From Salinarchaeum sp. IM2453 (lineage in GTDB: Archaea; Halobacteriota; Halobacteria; Halobacteriales; Salinarchaeaceae): a DNA stretch of 64,000 bases. The position numbers were made by a program, and so were the translations under genes. The notes below the pieces were generated by a model, which made no database searches, had not been told where the DNA came from, and saw nothing but the letters and a program-made list of their open reading frames with translations. This document shows positions 17,331-26,377 of the stretch, piece by piece (position 1 is the stretch's first letter; each line of letters begins with the position of its first letter). The stretch is from assembly GCF_019693215.1 (NCBI RefSeq), contig NZ_CP081183.1, positions 2,421,226 to 2,485,225 on the forward strand, in the 5' to 3' direction.

Positions 17331-17803
17331 TTCTCTCTTGGTGAAGTACCTCGGGGGCAAGCCCCGAGGCTTCCGTGTTTGGGTCTGCACCGCACTGCAC
17401 CGGCAACGGAATTCAATTCCTCCCGACCTTCCCTGACGGGTCGGCTGGAATTCACACCCGAACACTCGATATGTCCGTGGGAGTCGGCGGCTCCACCACC
17501 ACCCGACAACTCCCGTCTCACGCCCAATGGACGGTGTTGAGAGGCGTCGCAGTTCCAATCCAACGACCAGCGAAGGAATTGAGGTCTTCCACTCCATACT
17601 TTGAGAGGTCGTTTTCTGGCCGTTGTCTGTGTATTACCACTCGAAATACGTAAATTTGTGTAAGATCGTGACGGCATTCATCCTCGGGGTCAAGTGGTTC
17701 GAGACGCAAAGCGTCTCGTCATCATGGAAATCTCCGATTTCCAAACAACCCCGAGGCACTCTGCCTAATTCTCTGGTAGATTTCTCGAATCTAGCAGTCG
17801 AGA
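17331..17803. mobile_element. decayed IS200/IS605-like (family A) element
   Basis: The left end is a hairpin, gtacctcgggggcaagccccgaggc (17344-17368). The right part (17688-17800) is a long palindromic block from cctcggggtcaag to ccccgaggcactctgcc, with an inner agacgcaaagcgtct hairpin. The sequence between is GC-richer than its surroundings and has no intact gene. The block is the reverse of the copy at 11446-11549. Haloquadratum genomes are known to hold palindrome-associated transposable elements of this kind; no transposase is present here. Confidence 0.55.
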
Positions 17804-17870
17804 GGCTACTTCCTGGATTATCCATTTGCCCCGTGCTATGCATTCTTTTCAGTGACTGTTTGGCAGAGTG

Positions 17871-18782
17871 TTAATCTGCTGTTAGCGTATTATATGCCTC
17901 ATCAACTGCGGTCCGTCCGAACCCGATTTTTGTGTTGTTTTGACTTGGTTCTTCGACATCGGGGTCCTCAATTCCTGCTCCTGTCTCAAAGAGACTGCTT
18001 TTGACCTCTTCCCGGTCCAGATTTCTTGAGAGATTAAATGTGATGGAAAATGTGCTTGACCGCTGACCTGTGTTTGTAACAAGCACTGAAACGTCAAACT
18101 CTTGTTCGGTGGTGATGGTCGCGGTGGATCCTTGCCCGTCGATATCTAAGTTTGAAAGGAGAGCTGTCGCTTCCCCTGTGTCAACTTCAACATCGGCAAC
18201 AATCTTAATTTCGCCCTCTACCAGCAGCTCATCTTGGTTAGCATTGACTGTTTCTGCGTTTGTGATAGAACTACCAGCGCCGGTATCAATGAGCAGGCCA
18301 ACGTCAATACACTGGCCTAACTCAAGTTCGACAGGCTCAAACTGATCAACACCTGCAGCCTCGGTAATAGATGTGATGCCAGTGTCATCTGTGCTTGTTC
18401 CCGATCCAGCATAGAAAACAACTTCACTATCGCCAGTATCGAGATTAGTAGCATCAATGAATAAGGCAGTACCTTCTTTGCCTTGATTGCATACGTTGAT
18501 CAGGCTATCAAAGAACGTTAACGAGTTTGAATTGACTCCCTCCCCACTGTTTGGATTCTCATCGATATCGATTTCAATATGTCCGTTGTCATCTTTCTCT
18601 ACATAATTATCTCCATTTGGTGAGTCGCCCGGTGAGAGCCCAAGATACGCGTTCTCATCGTCTACGACCTGAACGTTTGCTACTCTGTGTGATTCAACTT
18701 GTGTGAATGCTCCAGAACCAACAATTGTAGCTCCACCAATAGTTGCACTGCCTGTACCTATCAAGAACTTGCGCCGTTTCAT
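17871..18782 (-). CDS. Tat-exported protein, DUF1102-like
   Basis: The 303-residue secreted or surface protein begins MKRRKFLIGTGSATIGGATI, a twin-arginine type signal with a hydrophobic core, followed by GSGAFTQVESHRVANVQV and an AYLGLSP segment typical of DUF1102-type haloarchaeal proteins. The mature part is acidic and probably all-beta, with a late segment FDVSVLVTNTGQRSSTFSIT. The ATG at 18782 is chosen because the Tat motif starts there; the frame extends 23 codons upstream without meaning. Function unknown. It is divergent from the subtilase gene. Confidence 0.7.
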   Translation of the reverse strand: MKRRKFLIGTGSATIGGATIVGSGAFTQVESHRVANVQVVDDENAYLGLSPGDSPNGDNYVEKDDNGHIEIDIDENPNSGEGVNSNSLTFFDSLINVCNQGKEGTALFIDATNLDTGDSEVVFYAGSGTSTDDTGITSITEAAGVDQFEPVELELGQCIDVGLLIDTGAGSSITNAETVNANQDELLVEGEIKIVADVEVDTGEATALLSNLDIDGQGSTATITTEQEFDVSVLVTNTGQRSSTFSITFNLSRNLDREEVKSSLFETGAGIEDPDVEEPSQNNTKIGFGRTAVDEAYNTLTAD

Positions 18783-18939
18783 AATTATGGGTTTTTTATT
18801 CTGGAAACTCTCCCTCAGAGATCCATACCAGTATAAAATACTTAGTACCACTTCTGTAATTGCTGATTATAAGCGGATAACCAGTCCATACTGTGCGTTT
18901 CTCCTACTGACGGGGAGATCAATGTTGAGACAACCAGCG

Positions 18940-18949
18940 CTTAATTAAG
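18940..18949 (+). promoter_or_regulatory. TATA-like palindrome before subtilase gene
   Basis: cttaattaag, a perfect 10-bp palindrome, lies 27 bp before the ATG of the protease gene. It could serve as the TATA box of a nearly leaderless transcript or as an operator. It is one of very few ordered elements in this divergent intergenic gap. Confidence 0.35.
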
Positions 18950-18975
18950 TGGACAAAGTGTCTATCTGATCAACG

Positions 18976-21147
18976 ATGAGCAAAGAAGGCGAACGTTCTT
19001 CGATTGGTGTCTCAGTCGAGCGAAAGCTTCCTGACCCCATAGAAACCCAAGTCACCGAGCGGATGCGTTTGCAAGTACATACGGAGCCAGATTCACAGGA
19101 TGCTGCAATTGCAGCCATTCAGAATGCTGGGGGAAAAGTGCTGGCTAGTTACGACACGCTGGTAATAGCAGACGTACCTGTAGCCAACATCAGAGAGATG
19201 GCGGGGTCAGATGCGATCCGGCTGGTAAACGAGTTTGTTTCTCCGGAACCACACGGTAATCCAAAGCCTAATATTAGGCATACAGATGTCGATCTCAAAA
19301 TACAGGAAAGCAGCATACCAGAAAGAAATAATCTTCCCCAAACCGAAGGACGAGAAATTATCGGTGCAGATGTGCTTCAGGAACAAGGGATAACTGGGGC
19401 AGGAACGACAGTAGCAGTGCTTGATGTTGCTCCATTTAATGTTGACAATGAACAGTATTCTGAACAAGTCATCGCAACGATCGGGGCTGAAGAGGGGGAC
19501 TCTCTTTTTGATTTTGCTTATCGACAACCTGGCGGACATGGAGACGCCTGTGCGGATATTCTTTCGGTGATTGCTCCCGATGCAGAGCTTATTCTTGTAG
19601 ACCACAGGCTCCTAGATGGTGGAGTGATAGAAGCCTTGGATATCCTCGAAACTGAGTTCCCCGAGGTGGATGTAGTGAGCTATTCAGTTGGTTTTCTTCC
19701 AGATTTTCGCATTGATGGACTGGATCCAATTAGTCTTCGAATAGCTGAGTTCACAGAGAACACAAATGCCGTTTTCGTCAATTCTGCTGGCAACTCCGCT
19801 GCAGTAGAAGAGGCATTCTTGTTCGATCCCGAGTTGGGTCCGATTTCACTACCACAGGAGAATGGTGACGCATATGACTCAAAAGGGGATGCTGTGTTCA
19901 ATGAAAATAATCTTCTGGAATTTGATGCTAATTTTACGGAGAACTTGGATTTCCCTACACGACTACCAGTCGAGACGTTTGCTGACGTGACATCAACCGC
20001 AGCTAATGGGTCAACAAGTAATATCGGCTGGATAATTGTTCACTGGGACGCGGAACCGGAAATTGACGATCAGGTATATGAAGCACGGGTATATCAAACT
20101 CCAGAAGCAGATAACCCAGTTGAGACTTCCCGAACTGCCAATCCCTGGGAAACAATTGTTGTCAGATCCGAGTGGTTCGAAGGTGAAACAACAGTCACCA
20201 TGGATGTTGAGGAAGATACATGGGTCGTCAAGGAGGTTGTCGGAGAGGCAGATATTGCGCCAACAAATGAGCCCAATCCCAGGTTGAGTTTTCCAGACGG
20301 GCAGCGGATTACAATCAGAAACGAGGCGTGGGATGAACATCCACTTGAATTTCAGGATAGAAACGGAGAAACACTACTGAGTCAAGAAACGGAAGGTAGG
20401 CTCGAAACTGTTGATCTCATTGACTGGCAGCAAGACAATGAAGAGGTAGCGTTCACCATTACCAGTGACCTCTCAGCTGAGCTTGCTAGTTATGTCTCCA
20501 CCAAGGACGAAGGAAGAATAGCCGGATCTGCAGAGTCTGCACAAGCACTTCCCATATATGTCGAAGTTGAAGAAATCGATGCTGATGAGAATCACCATTT
20601 CGATGTCTGGGGGCAGTTCGATAATGTCAATATTCCGACCCCATTTGCGACTGATGAGCGAACTGTAGGAATTCCGGCCCTGAGCCAGGACTCAAGTCTG
20701 CTATCAGTTGGTGCTGTTCAGGCGGTTGACTTAGGTGATGCTGAAGGACAGGCAAACACGGCTTTTAACCTGACAAGCGGCGAGTTGAAAAGCTATTCTT
20801 CACAGGGCCCCACACAAGATGGCCGACGTGGTATCGATCTAGCTGGCCCTTCAAATGTATCAACAAACGCACGTGGTGCTGTAGACAAAATCCCGCTTGG
20901 GGCTTTAGCCTTTAACGGGACTTCGGCTGCTGCCCCACACATTGCTGGGGCTGCTTCATTGCTATATCAGGCTGCCTCTGAGACACTCTTCACCCAGGAG
21001 ACGGAAAGTGAGCTACTTTCTCCCGGTGAAGCTGATGAGGTAACTGCCACAGTTGGTGCAGAGGTAATAACAAGTCCAGGTGAGTATGTGATCAATGTAA
21101 TCACTAACGACGATGAGATCCAGGGCCATTTGACAGTTAACGAGTAA
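18976..21147 (+). CDS. subtilase (S8) with inserted cupredoxin-like domain
   Basis: This 723-residue serine protease of the subtilisin family has catalytic Asp150 (TVAVLDVAP), His188 (GGHGDACAD) and Ser650 (FNGTSAAAPHIAG), with oxyanion Asn273 (NSAGNSA). The Asp and His motifs deviate from the usual DTG and HGTHVAG. About 375 residues separate Asn273 and Ser650, far more than in simple subtilisins. In this insert, residues about 435-520 resemble the blue-copper domain of haloarchaeal exported proteins: HPLEFQDRNGETLLSQ, IDWQ, VAFTITSDLSAELASY. The usual C-x2-H-x2-M ligand motif is replaced by S-T-K-D-E-G-R, so copper should not bind. No Sec or Tat signal is visible, which points to cytoplasmic action or an atypical export route. 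Confidence 0.85.
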   Translation: MSKEGERSSIGVSVERKLPDPIETQVTERMRLQVHTEPDSQDAAIAAIQNAGGKVLASYDTLVIADVPVANIREMAGSDAIRLVNEFVSPEPHGNPKPNIRHTDVDLKIQESSIPERNNLPQTEGREIIGADVLQEQGITGAGTTVAVLDVAPFNVDNEQYSEQVIATIGAEEGDSLFDFAYRQPGGHGDACADILSVIAPDAELILVDHRLLDGGVIEALDILETEFPEVDVVSYSVGFLPDFRIDGLDPISLRIAEFTENTNAVFVNSAGNSAAVEEAFLFDPELGPISLPQENGDAYDSKGDAVFNENNLLEFDANFTENLDFPTRLPVETFADVTSTAANGSTSNIGWIIVHWDAEPEIDDQVYEARVYQTPEADNPVETSRTANPWETIVVRSEWFEGETTVTMDVEEDTWVVKEVVGEADIAPTNEPNPRLSFPDGQRITIRNEAWDEHPLEFQDRNGETLLSQETEGRLETVDLIDWQQDNEEVAFTITSDLSAELASYVSTKDEGRIAGSAESAQALPIYVEVEEIDADENHHFDVWGQFDNVNIPTPFATDERTVGIPALSQDSSLLSVGAVQAVDLGDAEGQANTAFNLTSGELKSYSSQGPTQDGRRGIDLAGPSNVSTNARGAVDKIPLGALAFNGTSAAAPHIAGAASLLYQAASETLFTQETESELLSPGEADEVTATVGAEVITSPGEYVINVITNDDEIQGHLTVNE

Positions 21148-21231
21148 TAGCCTACAATTAACTCTTGTCTCAAAACAAATACGACGAGAGAGTAGATAGC
21201 TACTCTCAATAGGTATTTTGCTGACTCAAAT

Positions 21232-22617
21232 CTAGACGAATAAGAAAAACATGGCAGCAAGTAAGATTAGTGTCACTGCCGCAACCCCTGTTTTGTTGAT
21301 GCTGAGTTTCTCAACGATGCCTTTCTCTGCAACTTCGTTCTCATATTGTTGACGAGTTTCTTCGGATCTGAAGTGCTTTTTTGCTCCAACAAAACGATCA
21401 CCAACCGAGCACTCAACACAGACGGGGTCTCCAGTCACCTCATCGTGACGCATGTGTCGCTCAGCAACGATTGTTTTACACTCTGGACAGAAAGCATAGG
21501 TCGGACTACCAAGCGACTCTCGAATTGCAGTTGCAGCTGCTGGAATGGTGTCGATTCCACCTCTCCCTTCTTCGGCAAACCTGCATTTTTCGATTGTATT
21601 ATCCATAATCCACGCATCATCGTCGGTGGCAAACCAGTCAATCGCATATGTTCGTCTGTTCATTTTGATGCTTGCGTCTACCCTGGAAACGTAGAATGGT
21701 TGCAACATCTCGACAGTAACATCATCAGCCGAGGGAACGCATTCTTTGCTATAGGTCTGATTGTTGTCTCCAGTGTATGTTACCGTTTCAGTCAACCGGT
21801 CTACTTCCTGTTGTTTGACCCACTCTCGAAACTCTTGATCCGTCCCCTCAAACCGACGCCGGTTAATATTATCCACAACATCTTCATATCGGTCTTCATT
21901 TATTTCGTGAATGTCCGAGTTTAGCTCATATTCAGAGACGATCTCATTGAGCTCATCAGGAAGTCCTTTGAGATTTGAGCTTGTCCCGTCGATAACAAAC
22001 TGATTTGTATCATTAACCGTATGGATGACACCAGCGCCTGTCTCAAATACTCGGGTCGTATTTGTCACAACGGCATTCACCGGGTGAAGTGAAATCGTGG
22101 TAAATGGCTCAGGGACATCATCAGGGGATAGGTACTTGATCCGGTCAATTGCTTTGTAAAATTCATCTAATAGATCCTGAGAATGTGGCGGCTGTAACAC
22201 ATTGTCTGTAACAATTTCTACGCGGCCATTGTAGAGGTCCATCCCAACGTTGTCTGCGACTTCTCGGAGTCGCTGCCCATCGAAAATCTCAATTCCGACC
22301 TTCTCAGCATATTTGATTGCTGGATTTGTTAACCGACCAGTTGTAGCAATCATTCCTCGCTTCGGGCCATCATAGTCGTATGTGCGAACTGCTGAGTCGA
22401 GTTTCTGTATAACTGGTCGGCCCACAGTATCCGTGTGCTTGCACTCGACCACAACTGCCGTGTTTTGTCCGTTAGATGATGAATCGATCATCGTGATGTC
22501 CCGGCCCTTGTCAGCAGTTCGACGTGATCTCTCAACATCTTCGTATCCAAGGTTTCTGAAAACATTACACATCACCTCTTCAAATTCGAACCCGCCGACT
22601 TCATCGAGTATTGGCAT
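21232..22617 (-). CDS. Mrr-type restriction endonuclease with zinc ribbon and C-terminal membrane anchor
   Basis: The 461-residue protein begins with an Mrr_cat nuclease domain. GGFEFEEVMCNVFRNLGYED is followed by DKGRDI (Asp40), VVVECKH (Glu58, Lys60) and a later Gln71, the PD-(D/E)XK site of enzymes that cut modified or foreign DNA. The middle is unassigned. Residues around 374-400 form a zinc ribbon (FCPECK and CVECS), and the last 20 residues are one hydrophobic helix. A tail-anchored nuclease is unusual. It is convergent with the subtilase gene, 84 bp apart. No methyltransferase is near. Confidence 0.85.
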   Translation of the reverse strand: MPILDEVGGFEFEEVMCNVFRNLGYEDVERSRRTADKGRDITMIDSSSNGQNTAVVVECKHTDTVGRPVIQKLDSAVRTYDYDGPKRGMIATTGRLTNPAIKYAEKVGIEIFDGQRLREVADNVGMDLYNGRVEIVTDNVLQPPHSQDLLDEFYKAIDRIKYLSPDDVPEPFTTISLHPVNAVVTNTTRVFETGAGVIHTVNDTNQFVIDGTSSNLKGLPDELNEIVSEYELNSDIHEINEDRYEDVVDNINRRRFEGTDQEFREWVKQQEVDRLTETVTYTGDNNQTYSKECVPSADDVTVEMLQPFYVSRVDASIKMNRRTYAIDWFATDDDAWIMDNTIEKCRFAEEGRGGIDTIPAAATAIRESLGSPTYAFCPECKTIVAERHMRHDEVTGDPVCVECSVGDRFVGAKKHFRSEETRQQYENEVAEKGIVEKLSINKTGVAAVTLILLAAMFFLFV

Positions 22618-22687
22618 GTATTATTCTATGATTCTGCGTCTGGTATAAAATGGTTGACTATTCAGTTGAACGAAATCCTCTTGGTAA

Positions 22688-23548
22688 ATGTTCATCGGAA
22701 ACCATGGTCTTTTCCGGAGTCAGTGTTCTTTATCCAGAATAGCTCATAAGACGCTTACTTTGTCAGTTTCGTTTGGAATCACGGCGGTTAGCCTCATGGC
22801 ACTGCTGTTCTTCTTTGCAGCAATTGTCGAAGGGAGTTCTGGGTTTGGCTTTCCAGTTATCAGTACAGTTACTCTCGCATTGTTTATTGACCTGCAGCTT
22901 GCAGTTATCCTTGCGATTCCTGGGATCGTTGCTGCGAATATCAAACTCGCTCGCAGTCTTTCTCCCCGACAAAAGGAGGAAGCTGCGACACGCTTCTGGC
23001 CACTGATCGGATCAATATTAGTATTCTCCGTGCTTGGACTATTCGTGATTGATGATATTCCAGTCAATGCGATTGAGTTTGGGCTCGGGATAATTACGCT
23101 TGGATTTGCAATTTATAAACAGCCCTTCTTTGAGATTCCTATCAGCGATGAGCCATCTGACAATCCTCCATTTGGGGGAACTGGATCGATGATTGTACTG
23201 GGCGGAATATTCGGGCTCATCTTTGGGATGACAAACGTCGGAGTGCAAATTGTTGCGTACCTGAAAACGCGTCCACTAAGCCACTTGTTTTTTATTGGAG
23301 TTGTTGGAATCGTATTCTTCGGGGTGAACATTATTCGATTTATTGGGGCAGCTGTAGGAGGTCTATATCCAACGTTGACAGTTATCGGCATTGCCCTATT
23401 ATTGATGATTCCTGCATACATTGGTGCGCTTATTGGAATCCGATACGGTCGTCAACTGTCACTATATCGAATCCGAGCACTCGTTGCAGTTGTGTTGACG
23501 ATCGTTTCACTGCGTCTCATTGGTTTTCCAATACTTCAGTTTATCTGA
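22688..23548 (+). CDS. TauE/SafE-family sulfite/anion exporter
   Basis: This is a membrane exporter with about eight hydrophobic segments in two related halves. The first half contains FAAIVEGSSGFGFPVISTV and the second GGIFGLIFGMTNVGVQIVAY, the repeated glycine-rich signatures of the family. The substrate is not predictable. The true start may be a later codon: TTG at 22760 or ATG at 22796, because the first 36 codons are hydrophilic and look non-coding. A TATA-like tctttatcc lies just before 22760. It is monocistronic. Confidence 0.75.
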   Translation: MFIGNHGLFRSQCSLSRIAHKTLTLSVSFGITAVSLMALLFFFAAIVEGSSGFGFPVISTVTLALFIDLQLAVILAIPGIVAANIKLARSLSPRQKEEAATRFWPLIGSILVFSVLGLFVIDDIPVNAIEFGLGIITLGFAIYKQPFFEIPISDEPSDNPPFGGTGSMIVLGGIFGLIFGMTNVGVQIVAYLKTRPLSHLFFIGVVGIVFFGVNIIRFIGAAVGGLYPTLTVIGIALLLMIPAYIGALIGIRYGRQLSLYRIRALVAVVLTIVSLRLIGFPILQFI

Positions 23549-23827
23549 GTAACTTCATCGATTACTGCCGCACTAAAAACAATAATTAAGCAACCAGCCG
23601 ATGTGCAGTGACTAGCGTAGTTGCGCTGATTGTCATACGAGGAATCACTATTGGAGGGCAGCGTATGATAGGCTGTCTATCCTACGGGCTTTGGAAACTC
23701 ATTGTTGTCATTGTCCCCCTTCTACAGGCGGAGCAGGCCGAGTGCCTCAGGGCTTGACAAAAGGTGGCTTACAATACTGACTAAAGATTACGTCTTGCTA
23801 TCGCTAAGCTAACCAGATACCCGGGTA
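23549..23827. other. intergenic region with weak family A remnant
   Basis: I see only a short gagtgcctcagggcttgac segment (23740-23758) that resembles the family A hairpin arm. No gene is apparent before the small membrane ORF. Confidence 0.3.
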
Positions 23828-23986
23828 CTATATAATCAGAAGATAAATAGCACCAGTCACGATCAGGAGTGCTAATCCATAAACTGCCACACTGACAATA
23901 AACGATGCGATTCTAAACGGCAGCAGAATAAGTTTTAGAGGGAGCGTTATGATCGTCCAAAGTACGCTGATAAGCTTTCCAATCAT
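23828..23986 (-). CDS. 52-residue membrane micro-protein
   Basis: ATG at 23986 opens a frame encoding MIGKLISVLWTIITLPLKLI, then two hydrophobic stretches ending LALLIVTGAIYLLII and TAG. The protein is almost entirely hydrophobic with a few lysines and arginines at predicted membrane borders, giving two helices. Many haloarchaea have such small membrane proteins of unknown role. Base composition and the absence of stop codons over 52 codons with consistent hydrophobicity support it. Confidence 0.55.
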   Translation of the reverse strand: MIGKLISVLWTIITLPLKLILLPFRIASFIVSVAVYGLALLIVTGAIYLLII

Positions 23987-24111
23987 ATTTACATGTTATT
24001 TGGCTAGCCTCATCAGCTTTGGTGCATTTCAACATAGTTGTTCAGGGATACAGCCAGTGTTATCATAACTATATGATGGTTATTATTCTCAAACAACCAA
24101 ATTGCTGGTCT

Positions 24112-24810
24112 TCACTCTGGTGTTGGGGTTAGTCGTGTTGCTGTTGCCTTCCATGATAGTGTTACGTCACACCCTTTAGCTAAATTAAGTCGATTTGTGC
24201 TCTCCGCTGTGATCATGGCTTGAAATGTGATGCTCTCAACATCAATCTCTACTGTATGCACTGTCTCGCCTTCCTGAATCGCTGTAACAGTTCCAGATAG
24301 ACGATTTCTTGCACTTGTTGTATTAGGGTTTGGATCTGCGACCGGATCAAAAACAGTTAGTGAATCTGCTCCCACCCGAACCTGAACGGCATCACCAATA
24401 TTTACGCCATCGTGTAGCCCGCGTACGGTGCCGAGATCTGTTCTTACATCTGCCAATTCGCCAGAGATTGATGATACTGTCCCCTCAAGAACTGTTTCAG
24501 GAACTTGTGCGGTTGCAGTGAGGGCTGCCTGCAGTCGTTCATATTGATTTAGCAATTGTGTAGCTGTGTCAGTTAACTTGCTCCCGCCCCCGTCTTTTCC
24601 ACCACGCTGTCGTTTGACGAGCTTGCCAAATACGTCTTCAAGCTCGTCAATTCGAGAGAGTTCACGTGCCCGTGACCGCCCGAGATTTGTCGATGCCTTA
24701 GCTATTGATCCGGTCTGGTCTATTTCCTTGAGTAATATAGCATCCCGCTTGTCGAATTCAATCCCCTTCCGCACAAGCGTGGCACTTCCCTGTCCGCTTA
24801 TTTGTTCCAT
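24112..24810 (-). CDS. ModE-like oxyanion-responsive regulator with TOBE domain
   Basis: The 232-residue protein pairs an N-terminal LysR/ModE-type winged helix (FDKRDAILLKEIDQTGSIAKA, then RARELSRIDELEDVFG and KRQRGGKDGGGSKLTDTA) with C-terminal TOBE domains (residues about 105-230, such as LSGTVTAIQEGETVHTVEID). ModE proteins bind molybdate or tungstate through TOBE and control transport genes. It is directly downstream of the tungstate ABC operon in the same direction, with a 26-bp gap, so it probably regulates that operon. Confidence 0.85.
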   Translation of the reverse strand: MEQISGQGSATLVRKGIEFDKRDAILLKEIDQTGSIAKASTNLGRSRARELSRIDELEDVFGKLVKRQRGGKDGGGSKLTDTATQLLNQYERLQAALTATAQVPETVLEGTVSSISGELADVRTDLGTVRGLHDGVNIGDAVQVRVGADSLTVFDPVADPNPNTTSARNRLSGTVTAIQEGETVHTVEIDVESITFQAMITAESTNRLNLAKGCDVTLSWKATATRLTPTPE

Positions 24811-24836
24811 TGTTAGAACCTATTTGTTGGCTAAAC

Positions 24837-25646
24837 TTAATATACAAGCTCTCCATCAATGAACTTGCGTGCTCGAGGGTCATTGGGGTTCGTAAAGACA
24901 CGCTCAGTGGGACCAGTTTCGATAAGTTGCCCCTCAAGCATTACTGCGACCCGATCAGCAATGCGCTTTGCTTGATTCATGTCATGTGTAGCAATTGCAA
25001 CACCCATTCCGCGCGTACGTGCGGTATTGATTGCATCTTCGATCACGGCAGTATTTCTTGGATCTAGATCTGAGGTAGGCTCATCAAGAAGTAGAAAGTC
25101 AGGATCATATGCAAGTGCACGAGCAAATGCCACCCGCTGAGCTTCCCCGCCTGAGAGTGATTCAGCTGATCGGGTCTCTGCGTTTGCAAGACCAACAATA
25201 TTGAGTGCCTCAGTAACCTCGTGACTAGTCTTCTCGCCGGTCATTCGCGAAACCCATCGTCTAAGCCGATCACGCCAGCTCTGTCGAATATGCCGTCCAT
25301 AGTTCACATTCCGACGAACAGTTGTATCAAAGAGATTTGGTTCTTGAAACACCATCCCAATACGCCGTCTAACCCTGAGCCGTTCACGTTTCGATAGCTC
25401 CCACACGTTGGTGTTATCTATTTTAACTGATCCTGTGTCTGGACGATGAAAACATGCCAAAAGTCGTAGGAGGGTTGTCTTTCCGGTTCCAGAAGGACCG
25501 ATAACTGCTACTGTTTTCCCTGGCTCAATGGTGAGGGTTACGTCATTAAGGACATCAGAATCACCGAAACCACAACGAACATTTTCGACTCCAAGTCCAT
25601 CAGCTATCGTTCGTTTGTTGTTTTGACGCTGCTGTTGTTGGATCAT
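24837..25646 (-). CDS. tupC: tungstate ABC transporter ATP-binding protein
   Basis: The 269-residue ABC ATPase has Walker [11 protein letters not shown]-loop VFQEPNLF, signature [15 protein letters not shown], Walker [14 protein letters not shown] and a switch histidine in ATHDMNQA. It overlaps the permease gene by 4 nt. Function as the motor for tungstate uptake is inferred from the TupA-like binding protein in the operon, as the ATPase alone is not substrate-specific. Confidence 0.88.
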   Translation of the reverse strand: MIQQQQRQNNKRTIADGLGVENVRCGFGDSDVLNDVTLTIEPGKTVAVIGPSGTGKTTLLRLLACFHRPDTGSVKIDNTNVWELSKRERLRVRRRIGMVFQEPNLFDTTVRRNVNYGRHIRQSWRDRLRRWVSRMTGEKTSHEVTEALNIVGLANAETRSAESLSGGEAQRVAFARALAYDPDFLLLDEPTSDLDPRNTAVIEDAINTARTRGMGVAIATHDMNQAKRIADRVAVMLEGQLIETGPTERVFTNPNDPRARKFIDGELVY

Positions 25647-26371
25647 GTACGACCACCGCCCAGTCGGAGAACGATACCATTGATTATCAGCACAAGTATC
25701 ACAAGCACCGCACCGAGGATCATTGCTAGCTCAAAGCGACCTTGTCTGGCCTCAAGCTGGATTGCAGTAGTTAACGTTCGTGTCACGGAGGTCCCATCAG
25801 CACGCACAATGTTGCCACCGACGATGAGAACTGATCCAACTTCGCTAATTGCCCTTCCCAGTCCAGCTAAAATCCCAGTCGCTATGCCATAACGGGCTTC
25901 TTTGATCGTTGCCAGTGCAACATCAAGACGTGTTCCCCCCATCGCATACGCAGCATCTCGAACACCATCGTCAACGCTGGTGACAGCAGCAAGACTAATG
26001 CCAGTGATAACCGGAGCAGCTAAAATAATCTGCGATAAGATCATTGCCTCTTTTGTAAACATCAGATCAAATGTCCCGAGCGGTCCTTGGTTTGAGACGG
26101 CAAACAATACAATGAGACCAACAACCACACTTGGGAATCCCATCCCTGTGTTAATGACAGCAACGACAAGCTGCTTACCATGGAAATCTGAAAAACCAAC
26201 GAACATTGCAATTGGTAAGCTCACAAGGGTGCTAATCAGGACAGCGGTAAGGCTCACGTACAATGAAACGTAGATAATACTTTGAATGTAGTTCCAGTCA
26301 AATGGGAAATTGATAAACAACGGCGTAATGTGTCCTACGATAGGGACGACCTGTGGCACTGTTTCAATCAT
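25643..26371 (-). CDS. tupB: tungstate ABC transporter permease
   Basis: The 242-residue membrane protein has five to six hydrophobic helices and the EAA-type cytoplasmic loop ([23 protein letters not shown]) that docks to the ATPase. The segment [13 protein letters not shown] near the middle is characteristic of TupB/WtpB-type permeases. It overlaps the ATPase gene by 4 nt and starts 6 bp after the tupA stop. Confidence 0.88.
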   Translation of the reverse strand: MIETVPQVVPIVGHITPLFINFPFDWNYIQSIIYVSLYVSLTAVLISTLVSLPIAMFVGFSDFHGKQLVVAVINTGMGFPSVVVGLIVLFAVSNQGPLGTFDLMFTKEAMILSQIILAAPVITGISLAAVTSVDDGVRDAAYAMGGTRLDVALATIKEARYGIATGILAGLGRAISEVGSVLIVGGNIVRADGTSVTRTLTTAIQLEARQGRFELAMILGAVLVILVLIINGIVLRLGGGRT

Positions 26372-26377
26372 GTGTGA

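Noticed and set aside
17298-17709. Overlapping reading frames within the family A element
   Set aside because: No transposase or TnpB motifs could be confirmed; the sequence is best described as element debris.
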